Shown piece after piece: positions 13,038-25,575 of a DNA stretch of 64,000 bases. The stretch lies in contig CAMPDV010000214.1 of the NCBI GenBank assembly GCA_946699065.1, positions 372,001-436,000 of the forward strand, in the 5' to 3' direction. The notes under the pieces are model-generated. The model searched no databases, was not told the origin of the DNA, and was given only the letters and a program-made list of their open reading frames with translations. Origin of the DNA: Loxodes magnus (lineage: Eukaryota > Ciliophora > Karyorelictea > Loxodida > Loxodidae). Every line of letters begins with the position of its first letter. Position 1 is the stretch's first letter. The position numbers and the translations under genes are program-made.

Positions 13038-16000
13038 ATGCAAATTGACGAAGTATGCCTCTCTTGCAAAAATCAATATGACGATTCGATCAAAATTCCT
13101 TATATCTTGCCTTGTAATCATACTTTGTGTTTTGACTGCATTTTTTCTGAGTTTAGACTTAAAAAATAATATTCCTGTCCTTCATGCTCCTAAGTTTCAA
13201 AATAAGTACCAAATAGTTTATCAAAAAACTTTTAAATTGCAGAATTGATTAAAAAGTAGTAATAACTAAAGGACTTAGTTTAAGAATAGATTACTAAGCT
13301 AAGTGGAAGTTAGATAGAACTAAAAGACACCCAAAAAAGGTTAATCCAGTTTCAGTCAAACTTCCTCTATTAAGTAATCGGACTTTTGAATAAATTTCTG
13401 TTCTTTAACTTAAGGGAAATAAATTCTAACATAATTTAAACTATAAAGGAAATCAATTTTAAGTAGCACTGATTAAGAAACATCTCGTCGAATGCTGTAA
13501 ACGCAAATGCAAAAGAATTAAGTTATTTATAGATCTAGGATTTTGAAAGTATAAGCGAAATAGTAAAAATAGGAATTTTCGAATTATAAAAGTTTTAAGA
13601 AAAGGAGAAAGATATTATTGAGTCTTTTCAAAAAATTGGTGCTTATTATAGTAAGTAAGAAACTTTTGAGATTTTTAAAGAAAAGAAAGATAATAATAAA
13701 AATCAAAATCGTACGACTGGATTTAAAGACTTAATTGCTAGTTATTAAGAAAAAAATGTTTAAAGTTAAGCATATTAAAATTTACCCTTGTTTATCTAAA
13801 ATATTTAAAGATTAATACCAAATGTAGAGTTTAAAGAATTTTTAACAAAATATTAGGATGAAATTGATGAACTTAAGAAACAGAACGATCTTTTAACTAA
13901 GCAAAACTAATATCTCTCGTTAGATAACAAGGAGAGAATAAACTAAGAGCAAGAATTCCAAAATTGGCAACAAAATTTTAAGCTTTTAATAAGTTTATTA
14001 TTCTCTAGGTTAATTTAGCTTAACAATCAGGTAGAAGATTTTGAAGTTGCTTAAAAATATTAGCAGCAAGCTTAAAAATACTAGTTTGAATATGATAAGT
14101 TTTAAGCATAACTTTATCAAATAGCAGACTAATTCGTAATGGGTGGATATAATAGTGGTATTATACTTAAATTCAATAAGGAAATGTTTAGTAACGAGTT
14201 CCGTGAACTGAAAAATCAATTTTTCTTAAGAGGATAAAAAAAGAAATAGTAAGAATAATAGTAATAGTAAATAAAGTAGTAGCAATAGCTTCAGTTGGAG
14301 TAATAAAAATAATAGATAAATCAATAAAACTAATAACTAAATTAGCAAAAGTAAATAATAAATGAAAATTAAGAGATATAGTGTAATTGCTGCTGTAGCA
14401 AATAAGAACTCATTTTAATAGACTGCTAACATTATTTTTGCAGATAATGCTTGAGTAGCTAAATTGCAGGATGTACTAGTAATATGATTTTGCTGTTACC
14501 TGGAGAGCAAGGATACGACTAATTGAAATGCATTGTTTGTTAATAGAATTACTCAGAAAATGATATTAAATAAACATTCGGAGATTAAACCTTTGAATAT
14601 TTGTAAAAGTAAAGAGAGATAAGAAGACCTTTAGTGAAAAATGTTTAGATACAAAAAAATTTAAATAAAAGCCAAGATAAGGAATCTATAATAGAACTGA
14701 AAGACAAAATTGTATGTATGAAAAGTGGATGTATCTCCAATAGTAATGATTTCTATTAATTGTTAAACTGCTAGCATTTTTTTCATAAATCATGCATATA
14801 AGAGGAAGCAAAACGACTAAAACAAAGAGAATTTCCATGCATACATCCTCTTTGTCCACAAAGATTAACTAATGAGGATTATGAAATAATTACTGGTAAA
14901 AAATAAAAAGATTAAGTTAATAAATAGTAATAATAACAGTAAGAAGAAAGAAAAAAATAAGAAGAACTAAAAAGACTATAGGAGTAGTAAGATGAAGAGT
15001 TTGTTAGAAAAATGCTAGAAGAAGAGCAAAAATAGCACGATTAAAGATAAAATAGAAAATTTGAATGTTACATATGCTTTGCAGAGCATACTATCAATGA
15101 AATGAAAACATTGAATTGTGATCATCGAATTTGCAATACTTGCTTAACTGGTTACATTGTAGCCTAAATAGATAATGGAAAATTTAAAAACGAAGATTTA
15201 GTTTGTAACTTTTAAATAAACGGAAAACCTTGTAATATGCCACTAGAAAAAGGGTTTGATGGATAAATGGACTCTAACATACTTTAAGCTGCTCTTAATA
15301 ATAAATAATGAGAAAAACTGTGCAACTTGAGAATAAATTAAATGCCAGGAATAATGTAAGTTTATTATTTAGACATTGTCCTAATTAAAAATGTGCAGGA
15401 TTGTTTGAAGTACCTGTAGAAGCAATAGGAGTAGAATGTAAGGGATGTAAAAGAAACTTTTGTTCCCGTTGCTTAGATAAACCTCATTAAGGAAATTGTT
15501 AAGAGTTTGCAATTGTAAAGGCTCGAGAAGCAGTAAGAAATGCAGGAATGGATGTAAGAAAATGTCCTTATTGTGGATGTTTTGCGACAAAAGATGCAGG
15601 ATGTTAGCATGTAACTTGCATTTAATGCAAGAAAGATTGGGTATTTTGTTGCGAATAAAAACGAAGTGTAAGTAAAATTAAATATGTAGCCAATATTAGC
15701 ACATGGAAATCATTATCATGCAATAGGTTGTTGGTGCTACGGTAATTATGCAGGTCAAGATAAAATTAAACGCTAATGCGAAGAATGCAAAATTCACAGA
15801 AAGGTTTGTCAAAGACCAGGAAATATAAATAAGGATTTGATGCTTTTCAACAGAGAAGCTGAAGAAGAAATAAATAAAAAAGATAGAGTGAGATGAGACT
15901 AAAGATAAAATAGAAAGTTTGAATGTTACATATGCCTTGCAGAGCATACTATCAATGAAATGAAAACATTGAATTGTGATCATCGAATTTGCAATACTTG

Positions 16001-17612
16001 CTTAACTGGTTACATTGTAGCCTAAATAGATAATGGAAAATTTAAAAACGAAGATTTAGTTTGTAACTTTTAAATAAACGGAAAACCTTGTAATATGCCA
16101 CTAGAAAAAGGGTTTGATGGATAAATGGACTCTAACATACTTTAAGCTGCTCTTAATAATAAATAATGAGAAAAACTGTGCAACTTGAGAATAAATTAAA
16201 TGCCAGGAATAATGTAAGTTTATTATTTAGACATTGTCCTAATTAAAAATGTGCAGGATTGTTTGAAGTACCTGTAGAAGCAATAGGAGTAGAATGTAAG
16301 GGATGTAAAAGAAACTTTTGTTCCCGTTGCTTAGATAAACCTCATTAAGGAAATTGTTAAGAGTTTGCAATTGTAAAGGCTCGAGAAGCAGTAAGAAATG
16401 CAGGAATGGATGTAAGAAAATGTCCTTATTGTGGATGTTTTGCGACAAAAGATGCAGGATGTTAGCATGTAACTTGCATTTAATGCAAGAAAGATTGGGT
16501 ATTTTGTTGCGAATAAAAACGAAGTGTAAGTAAAATTAAATATGTAGCCAATATTAGCACATGGAAATCATTATCATGCAATAGGTTGTTGGTGCTACGG
16601 TAATTATGCAGGTCAAGATAAAATTAAACGCTAATGCGAAGAATGCAAAATTCACAGAAAGGTTTGTCAAAGACCAGGAAATATAAATAAGGATTTGATG
16701 CTTTTCAACAGAGAAGCTGAAGAAGAAATAAATAAAAAAGATAGAGTGAGATGAGACTAAAGATAAAATAGAAAGTTTGAATGTTACATATGCCTTGCAG
16801 AGCATACTATCAATGAAATGAAAACATTGAATTGTGATCATCGAATTTGCAATACTTGCTTAACTGGTTACATTGTAGCCTAAATAGATAATGGAAAATT
16901 TAAAAACGAAGATTTAGTTTGTAACTTTTAAATAAACGGAAAACCTTGTAATATGCCACTAGAAAAAGGGTTTGATGGATAAATGGACTCTAACATACTT
17001 TAAGCTGCTCTTAATAATAAATAATGAGAAAAACTGTGCAACTTGAGAATAAATTAAATGCCAGGAATAATGTAAGTTTATTATTTAGACATTGTCCTAA
17101 TTAAAAATGTGCAGGATTGTTTGAAGTACCTGTAGAAGCAATAGGAGTAGAATGTAAGGGATGTAAAAGAAACTTTTGTTCCCGTTGCTTAGATAAACCT
17201 CATTAAGGAAATTGTTAAGAGTTTGCAATTGTAAAGGCTCGAGAAGCAGTAAGAAATGCAGGAATGGATGTAAGAAAATGTCCTTATTGTGGATGTTTTG
17301 CGACAAAAGATGCAGGATGTTAGCATGTAACTTGCATTTAATGCAAGAAAGATTGGGTATTTTGTTGCGAATAAAAACGAAGTGTAAGTAAAATTAAATA
17401 TGTAGCCAATATTAGCACATGGAAATCATTATCATGCAATAGGTTGTTGGTGCTACGGTAATTATGCAGGTCAAGATAAAATTAAACGCTAATGCGAAGA
17501 ATGCAAAATTCACAGAAAGGTTTGTCAAAGACCAGGAAATATAAATAAGGATTTGATGCTTTTCAACAGAGAAGCTGAAGAAGAAATAAATAAAAAAGAT
17601 AGAGTGAGATGA
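13038..17612 (+). CDS. RING / multi-RING / RBR ubiquitin ligase with triplicated RBR module
   Basis: The first ATG gives an N-terminal C3HC4 RING (VCLSCKNQ, ILPCNHTLCFDCI, CPSC; residues 5-60), a long coiled coil, a poly-Gln tract written mainly in TAA/TAG (about residues 400-445), a second RING (CQHYFCRQC, KCIVC), a further RING-like finger (NCQHFFHKSC, CIHPLC), then an RBR: RING1 (CYICFAEH), IBR (HCPNQKCAGL), RING2 (KCPYCG, GCQHVTC with the catalytic Cys). The RBR module then repeats twice more. Each copy has introns of 17 nt (15,356-15,372 in the first) and 22 nt (15,668-15,689). Removing all six keeps one frame to TGA at 17,610, 1,485 codons. An in-frame TGA ends each module; if the first (15,894) is a stop, the protein is 939 aa and copies 2-3 are untranslated. 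RBR enzymes carry ubiquitin on the RING2 Cys. Confidence 0.85.
13860..15898 (+). repeat. Inverted segmental duplication, arm A
   Basis: From GAAATTGATGAACTTAAG onward this sequence is nearly identical to the reverse complement of 25,576-27,988. It carries the coiled coil, poly-Gln, RING and RBR coding parts shared by the two ligase genes. Upstream of the breakpoint the two genes are unrelated: a RING and a coil here, an otubain domain in the other. About 370 bp present in arm B around 26,760-27,180 is missing here near 14,680-14,730. Confidence 0.9.
15041..15898 (+). repeat. 858-bp tandem RBR unit, copy 1
   Basis: First of three direct copies, starting at TTAAAGATAAAATAG inside the ligase gene. 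It holds one whole RBR module (RING1, IBR, RING2 and tail) with both short introns. It differs from copies 2 and 3 by a few bases in its first 50 bp. 858 nt less 39 nt of introns is 273 codons, so duplication keeps the frame. Confidence 0.95.
15899..16756 (+). repeat. 858-bp tandem RBR unit, copy 2
   Basis: Follows copy 1 with no spacer and by eye looks identical to copy 3. The joint reads GTGAGATGAGACTAAAGATA. The 3' flank of the unduplicated gene (arm B) has TGAGACTAAAGCAAAA, so the joint is explained by recombination at a short TAAAG match between the gene's 3' flank and the start of the module. Confidence 0.95.
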
Positions 17613-17614
17613 GA
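16757..17614 (+). repeat. 858-bp tandem RBR unit, copy 3
   Basis: Last copy. After its TGA the sequence becomes T-rich with no similarity to the module, consistent with the real gene end and 3' untranslated region. Near identity to copy 2 implies very recent duplication, ongoing gene conversion or an assembly artefact. Confidence 0.93.
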
Positions 17615-19230
17615 AATAACTTTATATCTAAACTTTTTATATTCATTTTTTTAATTTTTATAATTTATGTTTTGTTACATTTTGCTTTTTATTTATTTTA
17701 TTTTTTTAATTTAGCTTTATATTATTTTTTTCTTCCTTTGTTTCCATTTTTTTATTTATGTTTTTTAATTCTGTTTAAATTTGACAAATTTTTAGTTAAA
17801 ATCTATTATATTTTCCTTTAATTCATGGTGTGATAGTAATTTGATCATATCTTTTATGAAGTATTTATCATTTTAAATTTTACGAAAATTTTTTAATTGC
17901 TTATGATTTCTTTATTTCGATTGTTTATTATATTAGATAAATATCTACTATTTTTATAATTTCCTTTAATATAAATTTTTATTTCCTTTTTACATTTTAA
18001 AATTAATCTCTTAACATTCTTCAGGGTTTATTATAAGAGTTTTCAACTTTTAATCGCTTGTCTTTTACTTCTGTAGTTGAGTTGAAAAAATCCTTCTTCA
18101 TTTTATTAATCAACTAGCAAGCTAATCTTAGTGAGTATAATATAGATTAAATATGAGATTCGTTTTAAAATAAAGCTAGAACTTATACTTGTACAATGAT
18201 GAAGGCTATTAGCAGTTTATTTACAAAAAAAGTTTCAATAATCATAATCTTCTAAAACTTATCTAGATCTTAACTTTTCCAGTCTAATTTATTATTAATT
18301 AGAAATATTTAAGATTTAAGCTATTTTTTACATACTCTTAAGCATAGTTTATCTAGCGTATTCACAATTACTAATTTTTATTTTATCAATATCAGTTTTT
18401 TTAAGGCAGAACTTTTAATTTTTATGACTTTCAAATTTTATAAGCTAGCAAAATTTAATTTCTTCTAGACATACAACTATAAACAATTTATTTTCATTAA
18501 CTAGCACTTTAATATTCACACTATTCTAATATACAAAAGAAGAATGATTAAGTATGTTTATTAGGTATTTTGGTTAAATAAATAATAGTTTTATAGAATC
18601 AGATCCTGGAACTAAAAATAGTTGGTTGAGGTAAATATTATCCATTTTTCTATCTTTGTACCAGACAATCTAGAATAAACTTTAATAGCCTTTTTTAGTT
18701 TTGCTTGTATGATAACTACAAATCTTTTTCTCATTTGTTAGTTACTTTCTTCCTTATTTCTTTAAAAATAGGTTTAACTATTTGGAGTAATTATCAGATA
18801 TTAAAGGATAACAATATCGAATAAAATAGATTTTGCCCTAATTTTGTTTCCTTCACCTGTTTTTTATTGCCAATGCTTATTATAATCAACTTTCTTTTTT
18901 TAAATTTTAAGTCTTTCCTTTAACTTTTTTCTAATACTTATAAAACTTACCCCTAAAATAAATTGTATAAATGAGGGAAATTATTAATTAGCTCTACTAG
19001 TAATTTTCAGACTGAAGATTGTTTTACATTAGAGTCTTAAAATAAGCATATAATAGATATAAAAATGAGTTTAGGAACTAAATTCATGACTATTATCTGA
19101 GTCTTTTAAACTAATACTATCATTATCTTTTTTACTCTAGTTAAGGAAGTATATGATTAGAGTCAGAATAGCTGATTCTTATATTACTAATGTTTAAAAA
19201 TAGCAAGGAAATCCCTAGAGATTAGTGATG
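17613..19230. other. 3' flank and unresolved sequence
   Basis: The first 400 bp is extremely T-rich and resembles untranslated or intergenic DNA. No coding frame or RNA was recognised up to about 19.2 kb. Confidence 0.4.
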
Positions 19231-20270
19231 CTATATATAAAGTAAATAAACTTTAGGTTGATGGGAGGGTTAATGAGAAAGAGGCTGTATTTTTCCATAT
19301 CTGTTTGTTTGCTTCTATTTTGGTTACTTTTTTAGGTTTTTTACAAATATTGGAGAGTATTAAAGAAAAGTAAGGATATACCTGATTTTATAAGAATCGG
19401 AGATGGAATATAAATTAGAAGGCAGATTCTTTGATTTTAAGGATATATATTATGCAGATTCAGACTACCTAGAAAATAGATGGAATAATTAGCTTGATGG
19501 AAGTAAATTAATATTAAATCTAATGAGATTAAATCAAATTTGCAGTAATAAAGAGAAGCAGTAAAGTATTTAATTGAAGTGAGCTTATAAAGTCCAAAAA
19601 AAAGAACTAAGAGATATCAAAAAGATAATAAAGGAACTTCATAAAGATTATAATTCTTTCGTAAAGCATGAGAATAATGACAAACATATGAAAAGCTATA
19701 ATCATTCATGATTTTTTTGCTTATTCTTTTAGTACTCGGAAAAGATGATGATATAAGAAAAAGTGTTGATTTTCCCTAAAAATATTTTAGTAGTAAATTA
19801 CTAGAAAATGAGTATAATTAAACTCAAAAAGTTATTAATAATCAATATAAGGAGAAACTTTTCGACTAATAAATAAAATGTAAGATTTAGTTAAACATAA
19901 GTTTAACTTGTAACCTAATTATTTAACAAAGTTTAGTTTAAATAAAAGGAGAAGTAGTAGTAAACTATTAGGATCGCAATGAAATTTGATCTATTTTTAA
20001 AGTAAATATACCAAGAATGCTATAAAATAAAAAATTAGGCAACTAAAGACTCATTAAAAACTGAGCTTGGTCTTTTATAAATTCAATAATAGCAGATTTA
20101 GTACTCTAGAGAATCAGGATCTTATTTCATACTTCTATTTCTTCTTAAATAATAATAGAAATTTTACGATTCTACCCTTACAAATAAATTACTTAGTTAG
20201 TCAATTCTCATTTTAATAATTTTGAAGCAAATATTCCGTCATAAAAACTTAGCTTCTTAATGGAATTTTT
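19231..20270 (+). CDS. Probable coding region, unknown product
   Basis: From ATG at 19403 a plus frame gives LEGRFFDFKDIYYADSDYLE, then WNNQLDGSKLILNLMRLNQI, then a Lys-rich helix (KKELRDIKKIIKELHKDYN) and a Gln/Lys-rich tail to about 20,120. The same frame can be followed upstream to about 19,231 through a Phe/Tyr-rich segment, so ATG 19403 may not be the true start. The acidic and aromatic composition makes coding likely. No domain was recognised. It appears convergent with the minus-strand coding region that follows. The end is not fixed. Confidence 0.4.
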
Positions 20271-20279
20271 TTTCGTTCA

Positions 20280-22512
20280 ATCTTTCATTTAAGTGATATA
20301 TTATTCCATTCATTACTTTAATTTTTGGTTTTTTTTTCTTTCTTTTTTGATTATTTTCAAATACAAATATATTTTGATCTATTATTAAATTTTTTCTTCA
20401 ATACCTTTCCATTTAGTATGTAGGTTAGCTAAGTTGCTCTTTAAACATGAAATTTCATAATTAATTTTCCTCAGAAAATACTTCAAGCTTTCCTATTTAG
20501 TTTATGATATCTTTTATGCGATTATTGCCTAATTAGTGTAAATTTTAGATCATCATGTTTTGACAATGCAACAATGACTTTAATTTGTTTCTTTAATTAC
20601 TTCATTCTAAAAATCTATTTCCTATAATGATGCTTAAGAATTTAAGGATAAAGAGTTACTTTAGAAGTATTTCTCATATATATTTCTAGAATCCACTCTC
20701 CTTTTTATCCTTTTTTTAAAGCTTGAATCATTAAAGTTTCAAGCTCCTTCCATTTTCTACCAGATGCTTTTCTTAATGGATAGACTTACATTTTCAGCAA
20801 AAGAACTAAGAAACTAACTTTAACTTTAAGATGATATGTCCCTTCAAATCTTCTAGAGACCAAGTTTAACTGAGTTACTTCTATCATTCAGCGTTCTATT
20901 AATTTTTCTCGTGAACTTTTTTATCCGAATTTAAAAGTAAAGAACAAGGAATTATCTTAGTAGTTATTCACTAAACAAATAGTTCTTTCTAATAACTAGA
21001 TCATCCAAAAGGCTTATAAGTTATCGCATATGAATAAAGCTAAATCGACTACAATCTTATGTAACTTCTTATTGCTTATGGATATCAAATCCTATTGTTT
21101 GCTTATATTGTACATACTTAGATATTTCTTGTTGTGATTGAAGCTAAAAATAAAATGTATTCCTTTTAGTGGCTTGCTTTGAATTGGGCTAAAACCTTTA
21201 ATTTTATTCTCTTTTGGTTATTATTTTAAAGTATAATAAAACCTTTGAAAATAGTAAAATTAGTTGAGGAAACTAAAAATCAAACTCTTTCTAGGTAAAA
21301 TTTGGACTTGAAAATGAAGATATAAAGACAAAAAATCAAGAAAAATTGAATTCAAAACTAAACCGGCGAATCGTAAGTTTGTTTCAAGAGGTTAAAGCTT
21401 AGAAAAATTTCTATTTAGGAGTTATTTTAATAAAAGCCAGAGAGATCTTCAACTGAAAATTTTTTAAATTAATTGGTAAAATAAATTAAGGGGAAAGTAA
21501 GAAAGGATCTTTTATTAATAAAGGAGAATTCTAAGAAATTTTTAATCTCTTTTGCAATAAAGAATCAGCAAGCAATAGTAGTAAACGTATTTCTGTATGA
21601 TCTCACAACCTTTTAAAATTTATTTTAATCTGATCTTGTCTCTCTATTTTTTAATCTTCTTAGTTAAGAAATGAAACTTTAATTTCCATCGGTTTATATA
21701 AAAGAGAAAAAGTTTTATTGCTAGTTAATTTAAAAAACATTCTTCATAGTTATTAATAAAGATAATTATCCTTTTCTGAGCTTTATAATTAAATTATAAT
21801 ATCTTCAATATCCTTTATTTATAGCTCAGAATATTACTTTCTAGCATATCTTCTTTACCCTTTCATATCTATTTATTTTTATTTTCTCCCACATTGTTAA
21901 TTTTTGTTATTCATAAAGTTAATAATATTTGAAAACTTTTAATTTAAGAATTAGCTTTTTAAGCTTTTTGAAGATAAAACTTTTAATTTATATTAGTTTT
22001 TTTAGATTTCCTTTGTTTAGATTTGATATAATAATCCTTTATTGATTTTTCTGCGTTCTTTGAGATTTTTTATTGCAATCTTTGCTGTCTAATTTTAGGA
22101 TCTTTTTTAGATAATTTCATTCTATCTAAATGCTTTATTTTAATGAACTTTCGTAGCTTTTCAAATCATATGATTGTACCCTTTTTCTGTTTATTAATTC
22201 TAAGCTTGATTTTTTTCGTTTTTGGTGTATTTTTTGGTTCTAAATTTAATAAATTTTTGTCTCTAAACTTCCCTTTAAACTATAAGAGTCTTTCACACTA
22301 GTTTGAATTATCTCTATTTGAATCCTTTTTGATAATTTACTTTATTCAACTCTTTTGAATTAACTTCTAGTTTTCTTTTCCCCGATTTTAAAAGTTCTAA
22401 CTAGCTAATACAAGAAAAATTAATTGCGGAGAAAATCTAGCATCTGGTATCCTACTATATATGCTATAAGCTTCTACTTTTTATTTAACTATCCAATTCC
22501 TTTCTTACTCAT
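20280..22512 (-). CDS. Probable Lys/Gln-rich protein, unknown
   Basis: A single minus frame runs from a plausible ATG at 22512 (MSKKGIGQLNKKQKLIAYIV) for over 700 codons. It is basic and Gln-rich, with helical segments such as VENGRSLKLQWFKLQKKDKK near 20,750 and NRIKDIINQIGKLEVFSEEN near 20,490. Aromatic and Trp positions use TGA several times. The frame can be followed below 20,280, but there the plus-strand reading becomes better, so the 3' end is set only approximately. No catalytic motif was seen. A structural or coiled protein is a guess. Confidence 0.4.
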
Positions 22513-22606
22513 AGTTAATCAAATTCTTTCTTTTTCTCCTTTTTTAATCCAAATATACCTTGCGATAACTTTAGACATTCGATTCTCTATATTAATATAT
22601 CATATC

Positions 22607-22923
22607 ATGAATAAAGGAAAAAAGGATATTAAGGAAATAAAATTGCATGAAGCATTGAAATAGGTAAGGATTATAGAGCTGGTAAAGGGTAGTTCCTTTG
22701 AGTCTATAAAAACTTAATACAGAGAAGGAGAAACGAACTGAAGCTTTTAAAAAAGAAGTTTAGTGGAAGACAAATATTTAAAAAAGTGGTCGGTGAAGAG
22801 ATGGATGACATGAATGAGTAAGAAGAAGAGGACATAATGAAATTATAGAAGAGTTTCTCATTCCAATCAATATTCTAGTAGAAAATTGAAAAGCTTTGGC
22901 ATTTAAGAGCTGCGCGCCTCTGA
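22607..22923 (+). CDS. Small basic/acidic protein, about 95 aa, unknown
   Basis: Exon 1 from ATG at 22607 (MNKGKKDIKEIKLHEALKQ), a candidate 29-nt intron 22,664-22,692 (GTAAGG..GGTAG), then exon 2 with NLIQRRRNELKLLKKKFSGR, an acidic stretch (EEMDDMNEQEEED) and the end HLRAARL before TGA at 22,921. The frame closes only if the intron is removed. It lies 95 bp from the start of the oppositely oriented coding region, so the two may share a promoter. The intron is longer than the 16-22 nt seen elsewhere, which lowers confidence. No family was recognised. Confidence 0.4.
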
Positions 22924-22939
22924 GGTGCTACGAGCTCTT
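22905..22939. other. GC-rich hairpin
   Basis: AAGAGCT pairs with AGCTCTT (7 bp); after a small internal loop GCGCCT pairs with AGGTGC (6 bp, one G-T) around a 3-nt loop. It is the most GC-rich short segment in an otherwise AT-rich region and spans the end of the small plus-strand coding region. It could be a transcript-end structure or part of a small RNA. Confidence 0.5.
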
Positions 22940-23640
22940 TAATCTAAGTCTCTTTTATATATCATTAACGCTATTTTTTTTTGCCTATTTAAGCTATTTT
23001 TAAGCATCTTGATTAAATAATCTCACAGAGCATTCTATTTCTGAATATCTACTATAAACTATCAACCATCTACCAAAACTTTATCATCTTGATCGATTTC
23101 CCTTAGCTTCATCGTTTAATTTATAATCTAAATCCTCAAGTTAGTTATATAATCTCTAAGCGTTCAATACAATATTTAAACTAAGGTATTGGATTTGATT
23201 TAAGGAGTGAAAAAGTTAGCGTTGTTTGATATAAAAAAAATCAAAATTTAAAAGCTAGAAAAGCATAAACAAGTAAGGAGAAAAATAGAGAAGCTAGTTT
23301 CTTTAACTTCTACACTAACGATATTAAAAGAGGCCTTTAGGATACCTAATATTGTACTTCTACTATTATCATGATCAGTATACTTAAATTAAACATCCGG
23401 GAGGCAGAGAATATATATAAATAGTTAAAATCTAGTTTCATAATCCAATGCTATTGAGATATAATAATAACTTCTACAGCTTTTAGTTAAACTAAGAGGT
23501 AAAAATTCAAAGCATCTATGCAGTAAATATAATACCCAAGTTTAGTGCTTATGGTATTATAGTTTAATTGAGTTAGACTAAAATATAAAAGAGTAAGCAA
23601 CTAAATTAGAACTTATATAGGCCATATTTAAAAGGCTATT
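22924..23640. other. Unresolved, possibly 5' part of the kelch-like gene
   Basis: Several frames read well in pieces (a His/Cys-containing segment near 23,510-23,700), suggesting an exon in another frame upstream of the kelch region, but no start codon could be chosen. Confidence 0.3.
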
Positions 23641-24597
23641 TTTACAATGTGGTCAGATTCTCAAATCATGATATCTTAAATTATCTTCCTAAGATAAAAA
23701 ATAAGAAAGTCAGATAATTTTGAAGGTAGTAGACTATTCGGGAAATTTGGAATAGGGGTCTTTAAATATGAAATATGCCCTAGTTTAAAGCCAAAGAAAA
23801 ATTGAACAAAAGCAATGACTCTTCTAAGAGATGATACACGCTAAATTACTTATAGTATCACTTAAAATAAATTTGAATGCATATAACTTGAAACTGAGAT
23901 AATCTAAAGTGGATATACTTAAGTCGAGTAGATAGCTGAAGATAGTCTCATTTATTCTGGTGGCTACTTGGACCACTAAAAAGATTTTTCGATTTTTGGG
24001 AATAATTTTATATAAAACTTCGAGATGCAAAATTGAAGATACTTTCATAGAACTAACTACAGATAAAATTTGATTTTTATAATATCAGGAGTTAATTAAT
24101 AAAGCACAGACTATTAAAATATCAGAGAATGTGAAATATTCGACTTGAGATCGAAAAAATTTCGTATGATAGCGTAAATCTATATTCCTGTTAGTTCTTT
24201 CGGCAGTGGCATTTCTGATTGATAAGTTTATACTTTTGGAGGATTCAACAAAAAAGAAAACTATTAGGAAAAAATTCAAAAGTATGATAGTAAGAGAAAC
24301 GAATGATATCTATGTTGAAAGAACTTACTGGGTGAAGGCACAAATAATGCTATTTTCATTCCTAAATTAAAAGGTTTTCTAATATATGCAAATAGATATG
24401 ATGTAGAAACTTAGATGTATGATATGAAAAAATGTTATGTTCATGGAGAAAGATACGTAAAAAATTGCGAAAGTTATGACTTCACTCAACCAATATTAAG
24501 TGGAAATTAAGTATATTAATTTGATTATGACAACAAATTATCAAAATATGATCCAACATTACGAACATGGGAAGATATCTTAGAACTTAAAAGTTGA
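23641..24597 (+). CDS. Kelch/galactose-oxidase-type beta-propeller protein (5' end uncertain)
   Basis: One frame to TGA at 24,595. Propeller blades are visible: DSLIYSGGYLDHQKDFSIFG, LIFIISGVNQ with CEIFDLRSKKFRMI, then VYTFGGFNKKENYQEKIQKY followed by DSKRNEW, and a last blade with YQFDYDNKLSKYDPTLRTWE. The pattern of hydrophobic-GG, then a Tyr six or so residues before Trp, is that of kelch repeats. Kelch propellers bind proteins, often as adaptors of ubiquitin ligases or actin-associated proteins. At least two blade-closing tryptophans use TGA. An N-terminal B-box or coil, common in ciliate kelch proteins, could lie upstream but was not demonstrated. Confidence 0.6.
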
Positions 24598-25575
24598 AAA
24601 TAAATTTTGTTGCTTTTTGTATAAAAATAAATATAGTAATCCCCATATCTTTATAAGTCATCTTTTTTCATAATTTTCAGTCATTCATAATGAAATAAAA
24701 GAGCCGAATATGAAACTAAAATTAAGGATAGAAAGAAATAATTGACATAATATAAAAAAATACTTTTCTTGCTTATTTCAGACTTTTTAGTACATTGAAT
24801 CATTAAGGACATCAAACTTTCGAAATACACTACTAATATTTTTCTTTCTGGCTTTATAAAATAATTCGAACTCTAAGCTTGTCTTTACTAAATTTGAATC
24901 CGCTTTAACTATTAATTAGTTAAAAGTAAGATAATATTAAAATATCTCTAGTAATAGCTTAAACTTATAATACAAAGAGTGAACGTTATATTTATTTTTC
25001 GGTTGTAATGAAATATAATATAACCTATTTATTTAAAAATTAGGGCTATAAGTGTTTAATAAAATTTCAATTAAACCAAATAATTGACTTTCAAACCGAT
25101 ACTTATAAGATTTTTATTAGTCCAAGAAAATAATTTCTTTTATAAACAAAAAAAGATTGAATACGATTTAGGCTGCTTGCTTTATCGTTGCTAAGTGAAT
25201 ATATACTCGGGGAATTATTTTAACTATATAAGAGATATGCTCTTTGGCCATAAAATTTTCGAAATGAGAAATAAATTTATGTTAGAATGCTTGAAATGTT
25301 GTCAATTTTTCGCTTTTTTTTGCTATTAAATATTAATATAAGAAGGTATCTTTTTGAGAACGACTTCATAATTCTTCAATGATCTGCTTTATATAATTAA
25401 GTATTAGTAGTTTTAAATTAAATTGTGGTAAAAGAGAAATTGAACTTCTTGGAGTATGTAAAACAATTTTAATTTATATATGCTAAAATGAAGAATAATT
25501 AAGCTTGCTATATTTCTAATGAAATTAAGCTCAGATTCTTAAAATTTTTTATATTATAAAAATCTCAATTTTTGC
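24598..25575. other. Intergenic, AT-rich
   Basis: Lies between the convergent kelch-like gene and the otubain-RBR gene. No gene seen. Confidence 0.5.

Noticed and set aside
15894-15896. Simple annotation of this TGA as the gene's only end
   Set aside because: The following units are in frame, intact and carry functional-looking introns, and TGA is sense elsewhere. Both outcomes are kept open.
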